The translations under genes were made by a program, and so were the position numbers. A model generated the notes under the pieces. It did not search any database. It was not told where the DNA came from and worked only from the letters and a program-made list of their open reading frames with translations. This document shows, piece after piece, positions 11,178 to 19,360 of a stretch of DNA of 64,000 nucleotides. The stretch spans positions 44,597-108,596 of the forward strand of contig CAXAMN010008535.1 of the NCBI GenBank assembly GCA_963970005.1, given 5' to 3'. Numbering within the stretch: position 1 is the stretch's first letter; each line of letters opens with the position of its first letter. Origin of the DNA: Durusdinium trenchii. Lineage: Eukaryota; Sar; Dinophyceae; Suessiales; Symbiodiniaceae.

Positions 11178-12720
11178 TCACTCGTTGGACTCCTTAGCCT
11201 TCTTGCGGCCAAGGTTTTCTTGGAACATCTCCTGTAAGGCAGCCAAAGTGCCGTGGATGGCCTGGTTCTCTGATCTCATTGTTTTCACCAATGACGCTTC
11301 CAGAGCCTGTGCATTGGATCATCTGCTGAGCCACTTCCTTCTGATGTTCCTCAAATCGTAGTCCAATGGAGTGGATGCGACTCTGGGTGTCGTGAGAGTG
11401 CTGGCGGATATTCGTGTCCAGCTGAGTGATTTGCTTCTGCGTCTCGGTCTGGAACTGGCTGGCCGAAGCCTCCATGGAGGCGAGCCGAACTTCCATAGCC
11501 TGCAGCTTGACCTCCTGCTCCTGGAACTTCGTCTCCGTGGGGCCAACTACACTGCGTGAGGTTGGTGCTGGGCCCACAGTGCGCCCCTGAGCAGCAAGGT
11601 ATTGAGCCCAAGGATCCACCGACGGTGGACCAGTCTGGCTACCACCAGCAGCAGCAGACGACAACGTGACTGAACCTGCAACGATGGGCGACTTCCTTTG
11701 ATCAGTCTTGGCTGGAAGCAACTGTGCCAAGTTGGGTGCACCATTATACAGCAAAATGCCAGCTGGGATGGATTCATTGCTCGCAACCAACCATGCTCGT
11801 GCACCAATTGACCGAATAGGCTGCAACTTCCACTTGTAGGTCAATGCCCATTGAATCAACATGTCCTTGGAGGTGCCGAAAGGAAGTTGCTGAATCTTGA
11901 TCCACTCAGCTCCCTGCAAATCAGGCGGGACCTCTTTGGTGGGATGGATGACCTTCCATGCTGCTGCAAAGTCCTCGTGCTTGAAGCGGAGACCCATGCC
12001 ATCACGCGCTTTGACAAGTCCCAAGCAACCTGAAGTAGTCTTGGAAAGCGAAGTAAGTCTCGGAAGGTTATCCTGAGCCCAAATGATCCTGAAATGGGCA
12101 TCCTGCCGGCCATTGGCACCCTTAGGTGTGCAGAAGATACGGTTGAAGCCACTGACTTGAAGTAAAGCCAGCAAATGATCCGGCTGGACACTCCCATGAA
12201 TTTGCACCGAAGTAGCCTGGGCAGCGACAACGACCTTGTTGTGGTTACGAAGGGATCTGCCCCAGGTCGACTGGATCATGTCTGAACATCCCGCAGCAGC
12301 GAAAGTGGAAACCACAAACTTGGTAGTGGAGTCAAGGATGTGAGTCCAGTCGTCCAAAGCCCAATCGGCTTTCCACATAGTAAAGGCAATGCTCCCACAA
12401 GCCGGGTCTTTGAGCCGATGTGAGCCCTCAACGCATTTCAACTGTTTCTCCCCAAACTGAACCAGCGTGCCAGCAATGATGATGGGCGGAGCATCTGGCA
12501 GCTCACATGGAATGGTGATGGCCTGATACTTCAAAGTGGTCTCCAAAGGCTGGGAGGTGACCACTATGATGCCCAGCTCGTCCTTGGACAGCACTGCATT
12601 CTCCCTCAACCATGGAAGCGCTTGCTCCAAGTGGGCCAGGAAGACCCCTGAGGATTGTGGCATGAAGTTCGTCAGTTGAGCTGCGTTGGAATCATCCTCA
12701 TTGCGAATGTAACCAGCCAT
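11178..12720 (-). pseudogene. ORF1: coiled-coil, presumed RNA-binding protein of the retrotransposon
   Basis: The first ATG is at 12720 (MAGYIRNEDDSN). The frame is open to 11194 and opens four bases before the preceding ORF stops (GTGA at 12744-12741). About 330 N-terminal residues show no motif I know; KGANGRQDAHFRI suggests a fold like LINE ORF1 RNA-binding domains. A heptad-like segment follows (KFQEQEVKLQAMEVRLASME), then QLDTNIRQHSHDTQSRIHS. The coiled coil continues in a different frame from about 11310 (QALEASLVKTMRSENQAIHG) to a TGA at 11180-11178, so a single-base indel lies near 11305-11315. Without it the frame ends in a non-helical tail at 11194. The role as ORF1 is inferred from position and the coiled coil; no zinc knuckle is seen. 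Confidence 0.65.
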
Positions 12721-12740
12721 GATGGAGAGGTTGGACAGGT

Positions 12741-14280
12741 TCACCTGTGGAGGTTTCCGCTTCTGGGCTTGCAGCTGTCGTGAAGAGCTCTGGCTCCCGA
12801 TCGCTTTTGAGGCAATTCCAAACCAATTTGCTGCATAGCGTTCAGCAAGACCGTGGCACGGGACTCCTTTTTCCCATTCATCAATGCAGCAATAGCAGCA
12901 TGGCCCAAGTGATTGAAGAGGCTGTCCACAGCTTTAGACACCCATTCCAAATCATATTGGAGATCCAGCAAAGCACTAGCTACCTGATTCTTCAATGCCA
13001 CCGCCTGAGGATTCTTGCCCCCACCTCCTCCCTGGATGCGAGTGACAATGTGGAGGACAAAGGCACCAGCACGATTCTCCCAAGTCCCCAGCAAGCGCAA
13101 GGAGTGTTCCGGCAAGAGGCGTGAGGCTGAGGCGCCATGAATCAACCTGATCTCCTCATTCTGGATAACAGGGTCCCACAATGTTTGTACCACATCAATA
13201 AGTTGGCTAGCTTGCAGGTCAGCATTGACATGGCCTTCCCACAAAACCCGCTTGCACCACTTCAAAGAGATGTAGATGCCAACCGGGACCCGCAGACAGT
13301 CCATGGTGCTCCGGAAGGTCCTCACAGCCCACCACAACAGAAAGTGGTCAGGTGGAATAGCCGTAGGTTTGTGCACTGCTGCTGTCACAGTAAAGTCGAT
13401 CTCGGTCACTTGATGCTCCACCTTCAAGTGAAAGCTTTCTCGGCCTTCCGTAGTCAAAGCAGCGGCCCAGACAGCAGACCACAAATTGCACTCAGCAGCC
13501 GAGCCGTGACCCTGGATGGAGTGCGAATCCGTCTTGTGGTTCCAAAGGTGAAGAATCTGAGCTCCTTTGGCAGTACGATAGATGTCCTCCGCAGTGAAGC
13601 TAAGAGCAGAGTGTCCCCATTCATGCTTGGTGAGTACCATTTCCGGCAGGATATGTGTCCTCAGAGGCACGAACTGATCAAACCACAACTCCTCTTGTTC
13701 CTCTTTGTCCAGCAGGGCCTGAACCAATTCCCCCTTGACAGTGTATCTCAAGTCATACAGATCACGCTGCAGTAGGGGAATGCAAAGCCCTTTGTCATCC
13801 TTCGGCCACGTCAGGGGGGCCTCAGCTCGTGGGAAGAAGCGATCCTGATCATCAATCTGCCAGGCTTCCGTTTCAGGCTCATTAGTGCCCTTCCAGAGAG
13901 AGGTCACAGCGTCAACTGGCACAGTGCTCCACTTGAAAGGCCTTTGCGCCCGAGGTGAACATGATCCGACATCGAGCCAACAGGCGAAAAGGCTGAGTCT
14001 CATCCAAGTCCTGCGCTTGTGTGGCTGGAAGAGTGTGCCTGGACAAGGGTCGTAGACACACAGGCGGGAGAAGCTGTCCATTGAGTTCCATGTAGTCCTT
14101 GATTTGGAGATTCCCCAATTCAGGAGTCCAACAAACTCCTGCCGGCAGCTGATCCCTGTCAGACGTGAACAACTGGGCAATGACATCCCTCTTCACAAGG
14201 AAGGGCGTGCGCTGTTGCATCCACATAGTGCCCCAAGGGAAAGTCCAGATGGGTCATTTCAGAAGCCAGCATTCGATTCT
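12741..14280 (-). pseudogene. Unknown protein segment between methyltransferase and ORF1
   Basis: A 481-codon frame (14186-12741) is protein-like from about 13930 onward (KWSTVPVDAVTSLWKGTNEP, and later KGELVQALLDKEEQEELWF). Upstream of 13930 the better reading is another frame (14226-13912: KRDVIAQLFTSDRDQLPAG, NGQLLPPVCLRPLSRHTLP). From 14280 to about 14230 a third frame reads FDQNRMLASEMTHLDFPLG. At least two or three indels therefore separate this segment from the methyltransferase, with which it may form one polyprotein. I recognise no domain. The segment is rich in Trp and has a Gly run (RIQGGGGGKNP) before a probably helical C-terminus. Confidence 0.6.
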
Positions 14281-14282
14281 GA

Positions 14283-15559
14283 TCAAAGAAGGCCCAAACA
14301 TCTGCTGATCTCCTTGCGTGTCAAAGGAGACTTAACTTGCTTGGCACGCTCCTTGCTCAAAGGGACTTCCTCAATCCACTTCTGCACATATTGCTCCTGA
14401 TCGATCGGCAAGCTGCCATCTGCCAACTGAACCAAGTGGCAACCTGCAAACTCAATGTCATCCCATCGGAGCTGTAGATCTCGGGTACGTAGCATATTGA
14501 TACCCTGGAGCAAGAGCCAGAGAGCATGCGGGATGGCGATCTGATTGCCGAGTCCTTTCCAGGCCTTTTCAAAATCCGAGTGGGTCCAGAAACCTCCCCA
14601 TGCACCGTGGAGTAGAGCAATCTCAGCAGGATGCCAGAAGCGTAACTCCGACTCTCTTTCCTGCAACCAATGAGCAAAATATCCACGAGTTTCCAGTAGT
14701 TGGCCCTGCAAATGATGTTGACTTCCATACTGGGCCATGAAAGTAGGCAGGCTATGATCACTAGGGCGGAACAGATGCGATTGCGCCGCCTGACCAGCAG
14801 TGCATCTCTTCTGTTGCTTGGAGCCTCTTTCCAGCGGGAATAATCGAGCCTGCCTCAGTGCATCTTCTGGTACTCGTAACTTGCTCAAGACCTCAGCAGG
14901 CCACTGAAGGATGCAATCATACTCACACAAAGTGGCGGATCGCTCAATGTTCCATGAAGAGATTGGAGGCCATTTGAGGTCTTCTTCATGGATCATATAG
15001 GCCACTCCCAGCCAGCGAGCCCGCTTAGGTGCTATCAGATCACCAAGTTCCAACACATGTGAAAACCGAAGGTGATAGCCAGCAAACCAGAGAGCCACCT
15101 GTTCAATCAGGATCACCTTGGGTCGCAGGATCTTACACAAGGCAATGCTGCACATCAACAACTGGCCATCACTGCAATGTAATCCTTGTTGCATGGCGGC
15201 CCCACTCCAGGGTGGACATGGAGAGGAAATTGTCACGATCTCTGGGGCCCAAAAAGCCGCAGCCTCATACCATGAAGGATCCATCACGTCCGCACAGACA
15301 CACCACCCCGAAGGGAAGGATGCAAAGGTGAGTGGAGGGAGGACGTTCCCCTCTCACTTGCTGAAAGCAGAGGACAACGATGTGTCAGGCTGTAACTCCT
15401 GGCGGTGTCATAGTCAATCTCAATCGCTCCTGAAATGACCTCATGACCCAACTCAGAAAAAATCTGTCCAGCGTACGACCAACCTCCCCAGGCACCGCCA
15501 AACAGGTGCAAGGCAGTGATCGGCCCTTGGGTCCTCTTGTCGAGCGGCAAGATACACAT
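14283..15559 (-). pseudogene. C5-cytosine DNA methyltransferase domain inside the retrotransposon
   Basis: The domain would transfer a methyl group from S-adenosylmethionine to cytosine C5. Motif I is in the frame from 15559: ALHLFGGAWGGWSYAG, followed by AIEIDYDTARSY (cofactor acidic residue). The frame changes at a GGGG run near 15350. The 334-codon frame from 15287 has ADVMDPSWYEAA just upstream, then motif IV ISSPCPPWSG (catalytic Cys codon 15218-15216), motif VI VILIEQV (Glu kept, Gln for the usual Asn), a motif VIII-like RARWLG, a motif IX-like RFWHPAEIALLHG and motif X LGNQIAIPHAL. All core motifs are in order with normal spacing, so this is a whole catalytic domain and not a fragment. 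The target-recognition part lies between VIII and IX. Two frame changes (near 15555 and 15350) prevent continuous translation as assembled. Confidence 0.88.
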
Positions 15560-16014
15560 ATGTTGTCAATAGCTAAATCAGCAGTGGCATTGGCTGGAGG
15601 ATATAGCAATGAGGCATCCCAAACCAAACACTTGCCGACAAACCCGTGCAAACACAGGCTGTGCAGTGAAGGTCGTTCTGGAGCCTGCCAAGAGAAGCGT
15701 AACTTCTGCTGCATGGGAACATCATGACTGATCCAAACTGAGTCCAAATGAACCTGTGCCAGACTCCGGCCAGCGGCCGTCAGGTGTGTAGCTTCATATG
15801 TAAACAAGTCACCGGCTTCCCGCAAACAAAAGTCACTCACCAGGACACTTGGCCGATCAGTCAGAGAGCACTGAACATCGGCCCAGAGTTCAAAGTCGCT
15901 GAGGATTTCCCGAGCCCCAGCTTCCAGTGCTCGGTCGTCCATGGCACCAGGAAAAAAAGGGTAGCAGGGTCCAATCTGCACCCACGTCCGTGGGGCCCCG
16001 CCACCACCAGGGCA
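15545..16014 (-). CDS. N-terminal region of the methyltransferase polyprotein
   Basis: The frame is open from 16014, just after an in-frame TAG at 16017-16015. The first ATG is at 15981 (MQIGPCYPFFPGAMDD). About 140 residues read plausibly as protein (LEAGAREILSDFELWADVQC, RPSVLVSDFCLREAGDLFTY, LCLHGFVGKCLVWDASLLYP). They run into the methyltransferase after a one-base frame change at the TGTGT run near 15555. No family is recognised. The ORF lies within 30-60 bases of the element's 5' end, so the 5' UTR is very short or this copy is slightly truncated. Confidence 0.55.
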
Positions 16015-16042
16015 CTAGGCCGGGGGGTTTGGACCTAGATGG

Positions 16043-16403
16043 CTACTAGCGATGGCCTCCAACCTAGAAGCGATGTCCTCCACCCCAAANNNNNNNNNNA
16101 TGGCCTCCAACCTAGAAGCGATGTCCTCCACCCCAAAAGCCTTTGTGACTGGTAGCTTCTTGCTCCTAGTAGTACTGGCCTCCACCCCAAAAGCCTTTGT
16201 CACTAGTAGCTTCTTGCTACTAGCACCCTACTAGCGATGGCCTCCAACCTAGAAGCAATGGCCTCCAACCCAAAAGCCTTTGTCACTAGTAACTTCTTGC
16301 TACTAGTAGTAATGGCCTCCACCCTACTAGCAATGGCCTCCAACCCAAAAGCCTTTGTCACTAGTACTAGTAGTAATGGCCTCCACCCTACTAGCGATGG
16401 CCT
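16043..16403 (+). repeat. Right part of the GGCCTCCAACC repeat array
   Basis: The array from 5573-5793 continues here in the same orientation, with units containing CTACTAGCGATGGCCTCCAA, AAAGCCTTTGTCACTAGT and CTTCTTGCTACTAG. It starts with the right target-site copy (16043-16056) and ends where GCTGCGAGGAGG begins. A run of ten N (16090-16099) lies between two nearly identical 35-40 base units, so the copy number here is uncertain. Confidence 0.85.
16090..16099. other. Assembly gap (10 N)
   Basis: Ten consecutive N. The ~38 bases on each side (GCCTCCAACCTAGAAGCGAT, then GTCCTCCACCCCAAA) are the same, suggesting a gap or an artificial unit duplication made while scaffolding a repeat. Confidence 0.95.
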
Positions 16404-16410
16404 CCAACCG

Positions 16411-16515
16411 CTGCGAGGAGGTCATTGGGGGTGCTGCCGCACAACTGCCTGTTGGCACCTTCAAGCCGATGGATCGGATCGTTGCGGTGGAAGGCGTGTG
16501 CTCGGGCTGCGGCGT
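16411..16515 (+). CDS. PDZ-like exon next to the repeat array
   Basis: After a possible acceptor (GAG|GTCATT near 16421) the frame reads VIGGAAAQLPVGTFKPMDRI and continues VAVEGVCSG. This resembles the core of a PDZ domain (GGxAA...G.FKPMDRIVAVxGV), a peptide-binding module. The left outer repeat at 5545-5571 ends in NRCEE|GTAAGT in the same phase. The array plus retrotransposon could therefore be an intron between NRCEE and VIGG. A further candidate piece downstream is TSGEVIRFVIMLGQPR (16690-16740). No complete domain could be assembled. Confidence 0.35.
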
Positions 16516-16519
16516 GTGG

Positions 16520-19350
16520 AGCACTGCCCTAAACCAAGTTGCCTCTGGGACCCAGATAGGGACCCTATTTCTAACGGGACCTATTTCATTGGGATTTGTA
16601 TAGATTTGTCAGCAATGTATTTGCTGGAGTACAGGTTAGGATCAGTGAACATTAGCAATGTTAAATTGGCCACAATGGCCCACATGAGCAACACTTCCGG
16701 CGAAGTCATACGTTTCGTCATCATGCTTGGCCAACCACGATCCCAGTCAAAGACATGCAAGAGTCTTGACAGGCGGAGAATTCATGGGGTTTCATACATG
16801 TTATATATATATTATGTAGTTGCTTCAGCCATCCCTGAACCAGCCACTGGAACGTTTGATCAGGCAGCATTGGACAGCTTCAGTGCAAAATGAATCAAGT
16901 CGGTCGACACTTCCCTCGTGGTGTTTACAGTGACAGTGCCTCGAGTACATATTGTCAATTGTTCCAAATGTGTTGAACATATGCACAGGCCAAGAGGGGA
17001 ACGCAAAGATGTTCGAGTTGATCACGTCTGTGCCGAGTCCAAGCATTCGGGTGTACCTTGGCCATAGATTTATCTCCCAAACAAGAATATTGCATCAGAC
17101 TAGTGCTTTGTTGGTGCTAGCTAGCGGCTAGCGGTCGCCTGTTGCCAGCTGCGTTGCCCACAAAGCTTGTATAGTTCCCAGATAGCACTGCTGATAGAGT
17201 ATGCCCAATGCCGGAGGGGGTGGAGATCACATGCGCACCTTATGATATCTTATGATAGTTTGTTTTTTTGAATGTCATGTTGACTAGAACGTGGTTTCCG
17301 TCGATCCCCAAGCTCGCTGTCCGTGTCCATCAGCTACTGTAGATCATCGTTAAGCAAAACTACACAAGCTGACAAGCAAGGTCAATGGCCCAAACAAAGC
17401 AACATTATTTTCACTAGAGATAGCATGAAGCCGACAAGTGAAGATTTTGCTAAATCATGCCACATGGGAAGAGTCAAGGTGTCAGCTCGAAAGAAAGATG
17501 GGCAAGGTCCACAAGTCACCTCAAGTCACAAGATGTTGAAATTGATTTCCTGAGGTCCGCTGCTTGCCAAATCGTGGTCACCCCACACAATCAAGCCTCG
17601 TTTCCAAACCAAGGTGCTCCTATGGTGTGTAGAAACACCTGGTGAAAAATGGTGATGCTGTGACGGCAATGCTTGCGTGTCAATGTAAGGTTGATTGGGC
17701 CCAAACAAAACTGAGATCTCTCATCTCACGCGTCCATATGCATTTTTGAAAAGGCACTCTGCTTGCCGCCACGTTTGCCGGATGTTGGAGCAAGTAGCTC
17801 ATGATCTCATGTAAGTCCTAGCCTTTCAGACTCTGAGATTTGAGCCCTAGTTACTAGTGACAACAAAGATCTAGACTTTCGTGACACGCGATACAAACTG
17901 TTTGTTTCTTTGGGCTCAGAAGTCTTTGCAGAACTCGACTGAAACATCTAGTAGGCGTTTGCTCTCCGTGCTGTTTCTCCATGCCCCAAACGGGCCTTTG
18001 AACAGAACGCATCGTAAAATGAAAGATCTCACCTCTTTGGGAGCATGGGGGAGAGATGTATCATGATGTTTTTCTGCCGGCCGTCATGGTTTGGTTGCAT
18101 TTGGCCGGTCTTACACGCTGGGAGGGCGCAAAGCGCCTCTATCTCTAAACTGATAGCTCACTTGAGGAAAAGCAAGCTGATTCCAGGGCGCATGACATGG
18201 TTGATGACGACCCTCACATCGTTTGCCCATGACGTGGTGTAGGTCTTGAGATGAATTCGCACCAGGACTTCGCAGTCCTTTCATGCTCCATAAATATGAT
18301 CTGCCCAGAATTGGTTTCACCTTCGACCAACATGTGGCACAGTTGGCGTTGATCCACAGATACTGAAAAGGAATGGCCACAGGTACGTGCAGCCAAAGTA
18401 GTCACTATATCTCAGTTTCCGTCTCGGCATTGCCTGGTGCGTCCTGCTAGTGGCCGATTGACCATTTGATGGCATGTTGTTAGGAGGTCCAAAACTGATT
18501 CCAGAAGATTCCAGAAGTCAGTGCCGTGTCAGACCCAATCTGATCAGAATATCAGAATAATTTCGTTATTCGGGGATGGTTGGGTGCATCATTTGGAATG
18601 CTGATGCTTCTCCTAGATTACCGGGAGCAAGGACGCTACTAGGAGCCCTCTTTTGCACCGTGGTCTGGTGCTTTGCTGAGTCCTACAACTCACCGCAGGA
18701 AGCCGCCCTCTTCACGGGGGAGTTGCTGGAGAAGGGTTGGAAGCAGCTGAGAAAGCCTATTCTAGTTCTTGCACTGTAATGAAATGTAATGGTTGAACTT
18801 ATGATGAGCTGAGGCTACGCTCGTTTCTGAGATCACCCCGTTTTTAGTACCTTGTTGCTGGTGCTGTGTTTCCCGAAAAGGGAGAGCATCGCTGCGTCAA
18901 GTGGTGGCAGGGCCACACGATGCGAAAGGCGATCCCATTGCATCGACGTATGGGGCCTTGTGATTCAAGAATCCGTTGATGGGACCATTGTGCAGAACCA
19001 AAGAAGTACAGCCTGAAGACTGTGAAGAAAGAGCAGCTGTATGGCTGAATCACAGAACGGGTGTAGGCACGAGTCTCTTAGAATACTTAGAATTCCACGA
19101 TGACATATACACACATATATAGAATATACAATATATATAATATATATACACTGAATATAATATATATATATATATATCAATATTCTCCAAGGTTGAAATT
19201 GAATTTGTGTTTGTTTTGTTGTGGGGCAATCTGCATCTCATTCGACTAGGCTCACAATGGGAACGGGAGACTAAGACCACTACTGTTGACAGTAACAGGA
19301 GAAAGATGAAAACAAACCAATCCACCCAAATCTCCTCTTTCCAAAGTCTT
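16520..19350. other. Mostly non-coding; one exon-like stretch
   Basis: Apart from the PDZ-like tail near 16.7 kb, the only exon-like stretch is 18699-18755 (+), after a CGCAG acceptor: EAALFTGELLEKGWKQLRK. No family is assigned. A long (TA)n-rich block lies at 19105-19180. Confidence 0.4.
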
Positions 19351-19360
19351 TGTCCCCACC

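Larger units (their letters stand above)
5794..16042 (-). mobile_element. 10.25-kb non-LTR (LINE-like) retrotransposon carrying a cytosine methyltransferase
   Basis: The minus strand, 5' to 3', holds an N-terminal region, a C5-cytosine methyltransferase, an unknown ~500-residue segment, a coiled-coil ORF1, and an ORF2 with AP endonuclease, reverse transcriptase, zinc knuckle and RNase H. The ends are set by a 14-base direct repeat CTACTAGCGATGGC at 5780-5793 and 16043-16056. On each side the flanking array consensus breaks exactly at the edge of this 14-mer. The 3' end on the minus strand finishes in AAAA before the duplication, as expected for target-primed reverse transcription. At least seven reading-frame changes are needed to read the domains through. 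The copy is therefore either inactive or carries assembly indels. The element is GC-richer than its surroundings. Confidence 0.9.

Noticed and set aside
13137-13775. 212-codon plus ORF opposite the retrotransposon
   Set aside because: It lies antisense to a protein-like retrotransposon frame and has no domain; it is a shadow ORF.
5798-16030. LTR retrotransposon interpretation because similar repeats flank both sides
   Set aside because: The flanking repeats belong to a pre-existing array, the polymerase has an AP endonuclease and LINE-type order, and a short target duplication with an A tail defines the ends; no integrase or primer-binding site was seen.
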